Under the pieces are notes generated by a model. That model searched no databases. It was not told where the DNA came from and saw nothing but the letters and a program-made list of their open reading frames with translations. A program made the translations under genes and the position numbers. Shown here piece by piece: positions 1 to 12,235 of a stretch of 64,000 nucleotides of DNA (position 1 is its first letter; each line of letters begins with the position of its first letter). Location: positions 29,805,563-29,869,562 of the forward strand of contig OY754980.1 in NCBI GenBank assembly GCA_963576475.1, in the 5' to 3' direction. This DNA is from Molanna angustata. Taxonomy: Eukaryota > Arthropoda > Insecta > Trichoptera > Molannidae.

Positions 1-2622
1 GCCTTCAATGTTATGTGGGTCCATTTAAAATCTAACAAATTCATAAAAATTTATGCTTGTATCTACCGATCTCCAAATATGAGTGATTATGATTCTTCCG
101 AGCTTTTCAAATACTTAGGAGAAACCATTGACAGTCTTCTGTCTCGCTACCCGTCGGCAGAATTTGCGGTTCTCGGCGATTTCAATGTCCATCACTCCGA
201 TTGGCTGAAATCGGGAACTACCGATTCGGCTGGCCGCATGACGGAATCCTTTGCTTTGTGTCATAACCTGGAGCAACTTGTTCAAGAGCCAACTCGCATC
301 CCTGATGTCTCTGGGCATCGTTCCAATCTGCTTGATCTTTTTATGACTACCTCGCCAACGGGATACACACTGAAAGTCACAGCCCCACTGGGCTCTTCAG
401 ACCATTGCCTTGTGCAAACGGCCATCCACTTCATCCCGGACCTTCCACCCGAAAAACCTAAAAGGAAAATTTGGCAATACAAGTCAGCAGATTGGAATGC
501 ACTGCGAATACACTTTCGCGACTTTCCTTGGAATGAAGTCTGTTTTAGAACCAAAGACCCTTCTATCTGTGCGCGTGAGGTAGGGGATGTCATCACTTCT
601 GCTATGGATGGCTATATTCCCTCCTCCCTCAAAACCTGCGGACCAGGCACAAAACCTTGGTTTGATTCCAAATGCCGAGAAGCAGTCACGCGTAAAAATC
701 TGGCTTTCAAAACATTTCAAAAACTTCAATCCCCGTCAAACAAGAAAGCATACAACAAGATGACAAAGGATTGTAAAAAAACCATTAATCAGGCTAAAAA
801 ACTCCATGACCAACATATAAGTCAAAAACTCTCCTCATGCCCTAACGGTAGCCGAAGATTCTGGTCATTGTCAACCTCCATAGGTCAGAACTTTTGCACA
901 TCTTCATTTCCACCTTTAACGAACCATGACGGATCCATTGCTAACTCTGCCACCGACAAAGCTAATCTTCTCGGTAAATTATTTGCAGATAACTCAACCC
1001 TTGACGACGGAGGAAAAACTCCTCAACCAGTTCCACATTGTGGTTTTAAAATGAACGAAGTAAGGATTAACTTCTCTGAGGTTTTACTCGCCATCCGAGG
1101 GTTGGATGTTAACAAAGCTAATGGACCAGATGGAATTCCCGTTCTTGTGTTAAAAAAATGCTCCGCCGAACTAGCCCCAGTTCTCACTAAACTCTTCAAA
1201 CTCTCGTTTAAAACTGGTATTGTCCCATGTGACTGGAAAAAAGCGGTCATCCACCCAATTCCCAAAAAAGGTGATCGCTCCAACCCATCTAACTACCGAC
1301 CCATCGCTATTACTTCAGTACTCTCCAAAATAATGGAAAGGGTACTAAACACCAAGTTGATCACATACCTCGAAGCAAACAAAATTTTAAGCGACCGCCA
1401 ATATGGATTTCGTGGAAATCGATCTTGTGGCGATCTACTCGCGTATGTGACATCCGTTTGGGGTCGAGTTATGGAACGCTTTGGAGAAGCTCAAACTGTC
1501 GCCCTTGACATCTCTAAAGCTTTCGACCGGGTTTGGCACCGAGGTCTCTTAATGAAACTCCCTTCTTATGGACTACCCCAGTCTCTGTGTACTTGGATTG
1601 CGAATTTTTTAAAAGATCGCGAAGTCATAACTGTAGTGGACGGTTGCTCTTCTTCTCCCCATTCCATTAATGCGGGAGTCCCTCAAGGGTCCATTCTATC
1701 TCCAACCCTATTCCTCCTACATATCAATGACTTGCTCTTACGCGCCCCCATCCACTGTTACGCTGATGACAGCACAGTCCATGACAATTTCTCTTTTGAC
1801 AAACCTCCTAAACAGAGTGAAATATCAGAAGCCCGGAAAGACCTTCATCAAAAAATAAATAGCTACCTCCACTCAATCAATACCTGGGGTGAAAGTAATC
1901 TTGTTTCATTTAACGTCTCAAAAACCCAAGCCTGTCTAATTTCTGCGAAGAGAAACCCCAATGAATTGCAAGTGTCTTTCAACGGAAGCACCCTACCTAA
2001 CAGCAGCTCTATCGACCTGCTTGGAGTATCTATAACGAACCAATTACACTACAAGGGCTCCATCGAAGCTAAGGTGAAACTCGCCTCCAAAAAATTGAGC
2101 GTACTATATAGAGCGCGCAGATATTTTACTAAGACCCAGATCTGTATACTCTACAAAGCGCAAATACGCCCAATTATTGAATATGGCAGTCACCTCTGGA
2201 GTGGCGCCCCCCAATACCTACTGAATACCCTCGACGCTGTCCAAAGGCGTGCTATACGTCTGATTGATGATCCATCACTGACTGATGGATTGCAATCACT
2301 AGAACACAGACGCAGAGTCGGTATTTTAAGTTTATTCTATAGATACTACCACGGGAATTGCTCAGAAGAACTTGCATCTTTGGTCCCTCCTCCACCCACT
2401 CGCAACAGAGTCACTCGCTTCACTCAATCGCAGCATCCATTCACAGTGGACCTTCAACATATACGAACAAGTCGCTTCTCGAACTCCTTTATTAACTCAG
2501 CAGCCCGACTGTGGAACGATCTTCCGAATTCTGTGTTTCCATCTTCGTACAACCCGGGTCTTTTTAAAATCCGAATTAATAAACTCTTTTCTAGATTGCA
2601 AACCCCTCCCAACGCTACGTAG
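1..2622 (+). CDS. LINE ORF2: endonuclease-reverse transcriptase, 5' partial
   Basis: Open from the first base of the window to a stop at 2620-2622; the first Met is at 13 but the frame is open upstream, so the true start lies outside. Counting from Met13: the C-terminal half of an EEP/APE-like endonuclease (GDFN at ~55-58, GSSDH at ~127-131), a basic linker with Cys/His residues (~210-300), then a reverse transcriptase with AIRGLDVNKANGPDGIP, ALDISKAFDR (~498-507), GVPQGSILSP and the catalytic YADD at ~583-586, and a C-terminal arm. Known role of the family: nicks genomic DNA and copies its own RNA there (target-primed reverse transcription). The YADDST context and APE endonuclease point to the Jockey/CR1 group; the clade is not certain. 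No frameshift or stop over ~870 codons and a pure poly(A) behind it suggest a young copy. ORF1 and the endonuclease N-terminus are not in the window. Confidence 0.93.
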   Translation, partial: AFNVMWVHLKSNKFIKIYACIYRSPNMSDYDSSELFKYLGETIDSLLSRYPSAEFAVLGDFNVHHSDWLKSGTTDSAGRMTESFALCHNLEQLVQEPTRIPDVSGHRSNLLDLFMTTSPTGYTLKVTAPLGSSDHCLVQTAIHFIPDLPPEKPKRKIWQYKSADWNALRIHFRDFPWNEVCFRTKDPSICAREVGDVITSAMDGYIPSSLKTCGPGTKPWFDSKCREAVTRKNLAFKTFQKLQSPSNKKAYNKMTKDCKKTINQAKKLHDQHISQKLSSCPNGSRRFWSLSTSIGQNFCTSSFPPLTNHDGSIANSATDKANLLGKLFADNSTLDDGGKTPQPVPHCGFKMNEVRINFSEVLLAIRGLDVNKANGPDGIPVLVLKKCSAELAPVLTKLFKLSFKTGIVPCDWKKAVIHPIPKKGDRSNPSNYRPIAITSVLSKIMERVLNTKLITYLEANKILSDRQYGFRGNRSCGDLLAYVTSVWGRVMERFGEAQTVALDISKAFDRVWHRGLLMKLPSYGLPQSLCTWIANFLKDREVITVVDGCSSSPHSINAGVPQGSILSPTLFLLHINDLLLRAPIHCYADDSTVHDNFSFDKPPKQSEISEARKDLHQKINSYLHSINTWGESNLVSFNVSKTQACLISAKRNPNELQVSFNGSTLPNSSSIDLLGVSITNQLHYKGSIEAKVKLASKKLSVLYRARRYFTKTQICILYKAQIRPIIEYGSHLWSGAPQYLLNTLDAVQRRAIRLIDDPSLTDGLQSLEHRRRVGILSLFYRYYHGNCSEELASLVPPPPTRNRVTRFTQSQHPFTVDLQHIRTSRFSNSFINSAARLWNDLPNSVFPSSYNPGLFKIRINKLFSRLQTPPNAT

Positions 2623-2684
2623 TGCGCTTCTTCGGAAGAGTAAAATGGACCCAAATCCTAATAGCTGGCGTCCCCTACGTAGAC

Positions 2685-2689
<5 letters not shown>

Positions 2690-2773
<84 letters not shown>
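2690..2773 (+). repeat. Poly(A) tail of the LINE
   Basis: 84 uninterrupted A residues, 68 bp after the LINE stop codon. It marks the 3' end of the element; the matching upstream TSD would lie outside the window. Confidence 0.9.
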
Positions 2774-2775
<2 letters not shown>

Positions 2776-2848
2776 ATTATGTTTCTACATAGTCATATAT
2801 TTTTCATGTATCAGGATATACCGAATTTTAGTATATAAGAATAAACAT

Positions 2849-3689
2849 GCTAAGCTCAGTTGGTAAGATGTATGCAAGAATTTTGGATCAAAGAGTACGA
2901 AAGGTTACAGAAAGCAAGATATGGGATGTCCAAGGAGCGTTTGTGGGCGGCAGAGGATGTATAGACCAATTTTTTTCTCTGCGTATGGTTACAGAAAAGG
3001 TCCTGGATAAAAACCGGAAGCTTTTTTGTGCTTTTATAGACCTTGAAAAGGCCTATGATAAAGTCAACAGAGAAAAACTATGGGATATATTGTCAGTGTA
3101 CGGAGTGAAGAGCAAGCTGATACGCGCAATCGCGTCATTGTATAAGAATAGCGAAGCATGTGTTCGTGTCAACGACACAGTAACGTCGTGGTTCTCTATA
3201 AATAGTGGCGTAAGACAGGGGTGCGTGTTGTCACCATGGCTCTTCAATCTGTACATTGATTTCTGCATAAGAGCCCTTAGGGATGAAAATAAGGGTCTGA
3301 AACTGAGTACTGTAACAGTGTGTGATTTGATGTATGCAGACGATAAAGTCCTGTTAGCAGAAGGCGTGGAAGAGTTACAGTATCTAGTAAGCATGGTATA
3401 TGAAGGATGCATAGAGTACGGACTGAGGATGAATGCTAGCAAATCAAAGGTAATGGTCTTTGAAAAGTGTGAAAGCAGAACATCGTGTCAAATAAAAGTA
3501 GAGAATGAATGGCTTGAACAAGTCGACGGATATGTTTATCTGGGAAGCATATTCCAACGGAATGGACGGCCTGATAAGGATATTGAAAGAAGAGTTATGG
3601 CAGGAAACAGAGTGAATGGAGCACTTAAACCAGTTATGAATGATCGTAACGTATCAAAGGAAGCTAAAGTTGCCATTCATAACGCAATA
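2849..3689 (+). pseudogene. RTE-like reverse transcriptase, N-terminal part of split ORF
   Basis: Readable in one frame from 2847. Visible RT motifs: SSVGKMYARILDQRV, FCAFIDLEKAYDKVNR, SGVRQGCVLSPWLFN, and the catalytic YADD at codons ~163-166 (near 3333), then the thumb segment YVYLGSIF. The true N-terminus (endonuclease and first RT blocks) was lost by 5' truncation. The frame breaks at 3689, where the inserted transposon begins; the last 9 codons before the stop at 3719 are transposon sequence. The C-terminal part resumes at 6481. Confidence 0.9.
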
Positions 3690-4327
3690 GGCGTGATGAC
3701 AGTAAGAAAAAATCATTGAAATTATGATTTTATAAAATAAAATATGTTATAAAGATTTGAAAAAATATATTTATTTTCATTTTAAAAGAGCGAATAATAT
3801 TAATATTATTAAAATAAAAATACAAAATATGTTTGTCCGCCATTTTATGTGAAACACCAATCAGAGCGCATGACGTCACCATATTGTTACTGTCAATTGT
3901 GTTTGTTACTGTCAACTGTAGTGTTGTTCGAAATGGCTATTTTTTTCATAACAAGCTATATGGAATATGCTGCTTATTTTTAACATGCTATTTTTATTTA
4001 TTGATTTATTTGGGACGATAAACCAAATAATATCGCTATCCGCTCTATTGAATCGTTGACGCATCTGTTATAACACGCACCGAGTATTGTAACGTGGTGG
4101 AGAATATTTAACGTTTCAGAAATAAATAACTTGGTGGCTTTCATTGCTTGATTATAAAATAAAACGATGTTATTATATTGTTTGTGGGAGTTGTACAGTG
4201 TTACATGAGGTTGAAATGGAAATACACAATGTATTATGATGAATCTAATATACATATGGGATAATTGTTATGATTCATATACATATTATGATTAATATAT
4301 TAAAAAAAAATAGAATGTTATGTAATA

Positions 4328-4520
4328 GGTGTGATGACTGTAAGAAAAAACATTGAAATTATGATTTTAAAAAATAAAATAGGTTATAAAGATTTAAAAA
4401 ATGTACTTATTTTCATTTTAAAGGAGTGAATAATAATATTATAAATATAAAAATACAAAATGTGTTAGTTCGCCATTTTATGAGAAAAAACAATCAGAGC
4501 GCACGACGTCATAGTATGGT
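4328..4520 (+). repeat. Second copy of the TIR transposon left end
   Basis: GGTGTGATGAC at 4328, again preceded by TA, begins ~190 bp closely matching 3690-3890 including the CGACGTCA palindrome (4504-4511). After ~4520 the two diverge. No second right end was found, so this is either a nested partial element or an internal duplication. Confidence 0.7.
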
Positions 4521-4728
4521 CGCGTCAATTCTTCTGATAGTCTTCAATACAATATACGCATTAATTGTCGGTCTGGACAATGTTTATTTTGGTGTTTTTG
4601 ATATATTAATATTTTAATTAGGTACTTAAAACTAAAACAAAACAATAAAATAGCAATGGAACAAGGATTCATCAAAGCAAATAGTTTCAATTTACCTAGA
4701 TACTCGCCTACCTATCGGGGGATACTAT

Positions 4729-5330
4729 GGGCCGGTATTAAAGTGTCAGTTTAAGAGCTAAACTCAAGTTTCACAAAAATATAGCGTATTACAATGTCCG
4801 TTTAGGCCTAATCTTCCCTCAAATATGTCACTAAAACGACAAATATTTAACTCAACGTTTCTGGCAGATTAAGTACTTAACTGTGAGTCAACTGTCATTT
4901 GCTAGGCAACTCGTGTAGTTTCAGTTTCTATCACTAGAGGCGTTAGGCAACGTGTGTAGTTTCAGTGTTGTATTACTAAAGGCGTTAGTTGTATCGACGG
5001 TGGCGCCACACAACAAAACAAACTGACAGCCGTATTGAACATGGGCATTTAAAAGCATTATTTTGGTGAAAAAAATTAAATTTACCATGTTGTATAATAA
5101 AACAATGGTATTTAAAGTCGTAGCGTCCCGTTTTGTATTTCGTATTATTTGAGGTTATTTAAATTTGACAGATAATAACCACAGAAAAAGTGAAATATGT
5201 CTATAATTGAAGATTTAGTAACTGACATGTTATATTGCACTGTAATACGGAAATGGATTCAATCTCCCCTTAACATTAATCTTGAGTTTAACAAACTCAA
5301 TGAGTTGAGGGCCGACTGTAATATCGGGCC
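4729..5330. mobile_element. Possible MITE with imperfect inverted ends
   Basis: The first ~40 bp (GGGCCGGTATTA..., later TAAACTCAAG) resemble the reverse complement of the last ~50 bp (...CTTGAGTTTA..., ending TAATATCGGGCC). Inside is a diverged ~42-bp direct repeat (4904-4944 and 4946-4987) containing GTGTAGTTTCAGT. An (AATA)n-type tail follows at 5366-5388. Boundaries are uncertain and no target duplication was identified. Confidence 0.4.
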
Positions 5331-6480
5331 TAAGTTTATTGTATTTTGTATGTAACTTAGTTCTTATTGAATAAATAAATAAATAATGAACGCTCGCAAC
5401 GTATGGTAAACTAATTTAGTTTTAGTATTCTACAATTTTGTCACGCGATGGTGAGCTGACGAACGTTCGACATGTTATGATGCTGGTCACTGCCAAACTA
5501 AACTAGCAAGCTATATTTTTTTCATGCAATGAAGCGATTCGCGAAACGACGGCGATTACGCGAAGCATGCGTTTTAAAACATCGTTACAATTTTAGCAGC
5601 ATACGAATTATTACATAGCGCTCGTTATTTGTATTGTGTTAATAACAAGCTATATTTATCTGCTATCGTTATTTTTAGCAATAGCAGCCATAGTAGTTAT
5701 TTTTCTGCCTGTCTTAACTACTCTTAACTAGAATGGAACTTTTGATGGTCGGATATTTCTTTGCGTCGAACAAAGACATCAGAATTTCGAAACGTAAAAA
5801 CTTAATAATAAGCACATATAAGTACTTTATTTATCTGTAATTTAAATACAACTTACATCTCGAAAATCGATAAAATATGCTCCTTCTTCTCTCTACATTA
5901 TGTGTTCATAAGCTAAAAACATACGCGGGAAACGTATGATGGCCTATTTTGACGTTTGGACATTAATGAAGTTCTTTATATGCTTATTGCCTAAATAATG
6001 GTAAATATTATATTATTGAGAGCTAAAAGTGGGGGAACAAATACTGTACTTCATTGTAAACGCGTACTTAATAAAATACACTTATGTCTCGCCGTGCGAA
6101 ATTTAATCACTTATTTCTCTTTTTTTTCGCGTGGGACGAAAACATATACCTCAGTAGGTGTTTTTTTCGTCGTGTTTGTACATTTAGGGACCGCACAACA
6201 CTTATGCACTTTTGAATTGATTATAAATACACAAATCGTCCTAGAATACATATATTACATATAGTAGTGATATGCAGTTTACAATATCGTGACGTCACCG
6301 TCAGGGTCGGCAGCCGCCATGATACTACAAGCGTTTTTTGGCGTAAATGTCAAATTTGATTTTAAAATGGCGATTTTTGCTACTAAACCTTTATTTTATG
6401 TAGAAATGTATATATATTTGAAAACAGTGAATGCGTAAAAACATCGTGAGATAGTTTTTCAAAATTAGTCATCATGCCTA

Positions 6481-6956
6481 TTGTAGTGCCAACCTTGATG
6501 TATGCAAGTGAAACCTGGACATGGCAGAAGTCGCATGAAAGTAGAATAAATGCAGTTGAAATGAGATCGTTAAGAAGAATTTGTAATAGAACGATATATG
6601 ATAGAGTTAGAAATGAGGTCACTAGGAAAGAATGTAAGATGAAGAATGATATAGTAACTAGAATGAAAGTTAACACACTTAGATGGTTTGGTCACGTGGA
6701 AAGAATGAATGAAGAACGCTTGACGAAAAAAATATATAAGGCTGACAGGAATGGAAAAAGAGGTCGGGGGCGCCCAAGAAAAGGATGGCACGACCATGTG
6801 AACGATATTTTGAAAGAAGGAAATGTTAGAAGTCTGAACAATAGAAGAACATGCATGAGACGTAGCATGAATGTTGACGAGGCGGTGAATGTATGTCAAG
6901 ATAGAATAGTGTGGCGTTCTGTTCTCTCTGCCTACCCCGCGAGGGACATGGCGTGA
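6481..6956 (+). pseudogene. RTE-like reverse transcriptase, C-terminal part of split ORF
   Basis: Continues the protein broken at 3689: VVPTLMYASETWTWQ, NTLRWFGHVERM, GRGRPRKGWHDHV, and the usual RTE ending SAYPARDMA just before the ATGT tail. The Met at 6474 is created by the transposon end and is not a natural start. Shorter copies of this tail recur at 51785, 53200 and 63565. Confidence 0.88.
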
Positions 6957-6988
6957 TGGTATGTATGTATGTATGTAAGAATAAACAT

Positions 6989-7384
6989 TATTCCATGTTT
7001 TCCAGTTGTTAAGGGCCTAGTCAGCCAAAACGGTTGTACTGATATAAGGAAGGTATGTATGTGGAACCACAATCACAAATAAAAACAAATTAAAATAAAT
7101 ATATATATACAGTGATGACTTAATCTTTTACTTTTAACTTAATTATAGTATAATTCATTTTATTTACTACTTAAATTGTACCTACATCAGATATTATTAT
7201 ACTTGTAAAAGAGGATTATCAATAAATAAATAAATAATCAATTTTGTTGAATTGAAAAAAAGCTAGTTAGACGAATGATTGATTATATTCAATCATTTCA
7301 GAAATGAAATGATTCAAATATTTACAATTTGAAAGTATATATTTTTAAATATGAATATTCCCTTTGCATTAATATTCACTAATA
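6989..7384. other. AT-rich, no gene; possible LINE/SINE tail
   Basis: No coding frame. A short (AATA)n run near 7220-7238 after a TTGTAAAAGAGG-type stretch resembles the 3' tail of a retroposon, but no body was identified. Confidence 0.35.
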
Positions 7385-7495
7385 CTTGCATTATAATTGA
7401 TTGATATCGTTCGTTGCGAGATTTGAACCCGCATTGAACCACTGAATTGATAATATAATCATATGCGCTAACTGTTCTGCCAGTTCTACCGTCTA
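7385..7495 (-). mobile_element. SINE-1 copy (tRNA-derived), diverged
   Basis: On the minus strand an A-box-like TGGCAGAACAGTTAGCGC is followed ~40 bp later by a B-box-like GGTTCAAATCTCGC, then a tail similar to the copies at 26286 and 59640 (ACAAG/GCAAG plus TATT-rich). The cloverleaf is degenerate, so this is a SINE rather than a tRNA gene. Confidence 0.6.
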
Positions 7496-7679
7496 TTTGA
7501 TATATAAACAATTGGATACATTGATGTCATCCCTAGAGCACGTTTGAGTATGGAAGAGTTAGGGGAAGATTGAAGTTAGGGGTAGGTATATACATATAAT
7601 GACAATCACGTGGATAAACAACGTGGAAATGTGATAAGATTTGTTGTTAATTAAAAAGACAATATTAAATGTACCTACT

Positions 7680-8478
<799 letters not shown>

Positions 8479-8872
8479 AGCTGTAACAGAAAATGATAAC
8501 TACAAATTATATTGGAATAGAGACATAATCACAGACAGAACAAACCTACATAACCGACCAGACATTACATTAATCGACAAAATATATAAACACACATATC
8601 TAATAGAAATATCGATACCAAATTCCGAAAATTTACAACAGAAACATTTACAGAAAAAATAGATAAATACATACCGTTAGCAGAACAGATAAAAGCACAA
8701 TAGAAACAAGAAAAAAGTAACAATAGTCCCAATAATATTATCGTCTACAGGCATCATACCAAAAACACTCCAAAAAATATAGACATACTAAAGTTACCCC
8801 CATACGTCATCAGCAACATACAAAAAACTAAAATAATCAACACATGTCAGAAAATTTCTACAGGTACCACTT
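8479..8872 (+). pseudogene. C-terminal fragment of RLE-type LINE (R4/Dong-like)
   Basis: A broken frame reads ENDNYKLYWNRDIITDRT, then NRPDITLIDK and YLIEISIPNSENL, then after a frameshift DKYIPLAEQIKAQ, and VTIVPIILSSTGIIPK. The RPD...D block and the VTIVP...STG block are what I know from C-termini of non-LTR elements with a restriction-like endonuclease. Several stops and frameshifts make it inactive. Its end appears to continue at 12241-12262, where a short (AAT)n run (Asn-Asn-Asn tail) resumes after the inserted LINE. The clade is inferred, not proven. Confidence 0.6.
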
Positions 8873-8881
8873 AAGGAATTT

Positions 8882-11800
8882 CTTGTTCTTCTTCGATGGC
8901 GCTACAGCCCAAATCGAGCCTTGGCCTCCGTTACCTTTCGCCTCCATCCCATTCTGTCCTCTGCTGCCAATTTCCAGCTCCTTTGCTGCCAATTTCCAGC
9001 TCCTCACCTGGAGAAGCTGAGCCGCATCCTTTCTGTCCTCATCTTCCCACCGCAGCCTTGGTCTTCCTACCCTTCTTCTCCCACCCGGGTGTTCAGTCAT
9101 GATTCGTTTCGGCACCCGTGAGGTTGGCATTCGTTGTACATGTTCAGCCCATCTCAGCCTAAATAATTTCATGTGCGTTAAGATACTTGGGGTCTGGTAT
9201 ATGTTTTACAACTCATCGTTACGTCTAATGCGCCATTCATCGCCATTCTTCACGGGACCGCATATTCTACGCAGTACCTTTCTTTCAAAGTTGTCCAGCA
9301 TTTCAGACATCTTTGCCGTTATTGTCAATGTCTCGCATCCATATGCCAACAATGTTCTGACTATCTTCTTGTATGTAGAGTGTGACTTTTGTTTTACGAT
9401 GGACACTGCGAGATTTAATAACCGAGAGCAATGAAAATTATGTTTTGTTAGCTGCCGTAATTCTTTTTCTTATTTCAGCTGGATCTTCATTATTTTCGAT
9501 CAGACTGGAGCCCAGGTAAGTGAATTGATTCACTACTTCAAACGAGTAGTTATCTTTGTATTGCACACTGCCTCTCGGTCGATGCGCCGGGTTTCTGCTT
9601 TGTGTCATTACTTTTGTCTCATCTTTTTTGATACACAATTATACTTCACATACTGCTGTCTCTAAGGGGTCGAAGACTTCTTCAATGGCTGTCATTGATC
9701 TTCCTTTAATATTAATATCATCCGCATAGCCGACAATTTGACAATTTGACTACTTTTGTAGCAAATATTGGAATTTGTGTCCACTAGAGTTTTTCTTTTC
9801 ACATGCTCAAGCACGATATTGAAGAGAGTGGGAGCCAGGCCATCACCCTGTTTCAGGCCCTGAGACACTGCAAGTTCCACCGTCTATTCTCCATCTACCT
9901 TGAACTGACATCTGGAGTTGTTCATGGTTGATTTGATAAGCCTCACCAATTTTGGGGGGATCTGGAACTGTAGCAGTATCTCATATAGGCTCTACCTGTC
10001 TATACTATCGTACGCCTGTTTAAAATCTTTGAATAATTGGTGCACATCGATGTCAAATTCCCAACACTTCGACAGAATCTGGCGGACTGTAAATAGCTGG
10101 TCCGTTGTTGACCTTCCAGTTCTAAAGCCCGCCTGAACTCTCCTAATAGGTTTTCTGCGTATACCTCTAACCTTTGTTTTAGTATGGTGGTAAAGATTTT
10201 ATACGCTGCGCAGAACAATGATATGCCTCTATGGTTTTCACATTTTAATTTATCACCTTTCTTGTGTATGGGACATATTACGCTGGTTTGCCATTCCATT
10301 GGGATTTCCTCCATGGTCCATATCTTTACAATGAGGCTATGTATCAAATTTTCAGGTGCTCATTTCCATATTTAAGCAGCTCGGCAGGCAAGTTTTCCTT
10401 TCCAGGTGCTTTATTATTTCTTTATTTTCTTAAAGCGATATTTACTTCTGTTATTGTTGGTGGGTTTGTCGGCTCTTCGTTATTTGATTCCGCGGGGATA
10501 TTAGTGGTATGATTTCTCAGATCATTGTTGGGATTAAGGAGTTTGTGGAAGTATTCCTTCCACACCTGCTTGATTTGCTCTTTATCTGATATTATGTTTC
10601 CGTTTGTGTCTTAACATAGTGTCGTATTTGGCTTGAATCCCTTTTTAAAGAAGTTAACACCTTTATATACTTCTCTCTTTATTATTTGTAAAGTTCTCTT
10701 CCATCTTGAGCAATATATTATTTGGAAAGTCTCTCTTCTTTCTCTTATCAGCCAATTCGTTTCTCTTCTAGCCTGTTCATATGCATGCCTTTTAATTCTT
10801 GTTGGTCTTTCAATAAACTGCTTCCGGAGTGTATTATTGTCAGCCACGCTCCTTTCACAAACTTCGTCGATCCAGGGTTTCCTATCTTGTCTTGTTCTAT
10901 TTCCAACACTTGCTTCTGCAGCTCTCATAACTGCATTTTTAACCAAATTCCAGTCATTGTCAAGGGCTTAATGGGTGTTTTCGCTGCTGATATGGTCTGG
11001 TAGATAGTTGGCAAGTGCGTTGTGGTATTGTTCTAGTGTGATACTTGTTTTTATAGCTTATGTGTTGATTTTTGGGGTAGTTGGTGGTTTTCGTTTCCTG
11101 TTGCTGGCAATTCGGCTCCTATATGTGGCCACCACCAAATAATGGTCGGAGTCACAGTTAGCTCCTCGATAAGTTCTGACGTTTGTGATGTTGGTTGCTC
11201 CTCTTTTTTCTATCATGATATGGTCAATCTGGTTATGATACCTGCCACCTGGTGATGTCCATGTCCATTTGTGGATGTTTTTACTGGGAAAATGGGTAGA
11301 GGCTATGATCATATTTCTAGACTCCGCAAAGTCTATCACTTATTATTAGTATCCATTATTATTAGGATCCATATGTAAGCTGTTCATTCTAGTGATATGT
11401 TGGAGCAAAGGGTCTCTACTAATCTTAGCATTCAAATCTACAATCACAATTTTAATATCATTGGATGGTAATGTATCGTAAATGTGTTCCAGTCTCTGGA
11501 AATAGGCATCCTTTGTGGTGTCATCCTTTCCGCATGAACATTGATCAATGATACGTTAAAGTAAAGAATTTTGTTTACATGCGTATAACACACATTCTCT
11601 CGTTGATTGGCTTAAAGTCTAGAATGGAGCTTTTCATATTTCGGTCGATAGTAAAAGCCACTCCAAATTCATGGTGTTTATCATTTCCTCTGTGCAGTAC
11701 TGTATGGGTTCTTGTATCAAAGATCTCAGATCCCGTCCATCTAATCTCCTGTACTGCCAACATGTCTATCTTGTATTTCGTCATTTATCTGGTAATTTCT

Positions 11801-12235
11801 CCCAGGGCTCCATTTCTGTATAGGGTTCTCGTATTCCAGGAAGCGATTCTCAGGTCCTTGTTTTGATAGCCAGGTCTTTTTCGAGTCACAGTAAGTGTCC
11901 GAGGCTCTGTATTCGGTTTCGTAATAGGGTCTTTTTACAGGGAGGGGTTATTGGCCTCTCGCCTAACCCCCAATCTGGAGGAACAAAGTTTTTCTGTAGG
12001 GGTTTTCCTTCCCTTAGCTGGGATGTTCCAGTTTTTTGACGCCGGAGACTCGCCATCGCCCTCTCGCTATCTGCTATGACCTAGACAGGTGACATTGCCC
12101 AGGGTTCGTGACGTGGACACTAGCGAGTCGGACTTGCTGGTGTTCTGCAACATGGCGTTTTTCGGCAATTATTGATACCCACCCTCCAGCAGAGTAGGCA
12201 CCACCGAGGCCCTACCAACCATTCGAACCCCTGTG
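8882..12235 (-). mobile_element. Decayed near-full-length RTE-like LINE
   Basis: Read on the minus strand from ~12235: a leader, then endonuclease with LRIASWNTRTLY and MLAVQEIRWTGS (~11865-11715), a GRYHNQIDHIMI / DSDHYLVVA block (~11250-11115), a basic linker (10946-10611), RT starting IPMEWQTSVICPIHKKGDK (~10310), LKQGDGLAPTLFN (~9850), YADD codons at 9728-9717, thumb FTYLGSSL, then YGCETLTI and RWAEHVQRMP..GRPRLRW at the 3' end near 8900 with a GAAGAAGAA tail. At least six frame breaks separate the blocks. AAGGAATTT at 8873-8881 and AAGGAAATT at 12236-12244 are a probable imperfect 9-bp TSD, placing this LINE inside the RLE-type LINE remnant. Confidence 0.85.

Larger units (their letters stand above)
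3690..6478. mobile_element. TA-flanked 2.8-kb non-autonomous TIR transposon
   Basis: Starts GGCGTGATGAC (3690-3700) and ends GTCATCATGCC (6468-6478), imperfect inverted copies, with TA on both sides (3688-3689, 6479-6480). A full TGACGTCA palindrome lies exactly 181 bp inside each end (3871-3878 and 6290-6297), next to CGCCATTTTA-type blocks, so the subterminal regions are also symmetrical. No long ORF and no transposase recognised inside. TA target duplication is typical of Tc1/mariner-like and some other cut-and-paste families; the superfamily is not determined. Confidence 0.75.
2849..6975 (+). mobile_element. 5'-truncated RTE-like LINE with 13-bp TSD, split by a DNA transposon
   Basis: The direct repeat TAAGAATAAACAT lies at 2836-2848 and again at 6976-6988. 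Between them is an RTE-like LINE remnant ending in (ATGT)n at 6957-6975. Removing the 2789-bp insertion at 3690-6478 leaves about 1.34 kb of LINE. The TSD shows the LINE arrived by target-primed reverse transcription, already truncated inside its RT domain; the DNA transposon came later. Confidence 0.9.

Noticed and set aside
2372..2776. 134-codon frame ending in poly-Lys
   Set aside because: An alternative frame of the LINE ORF running into its poly(A) tail.
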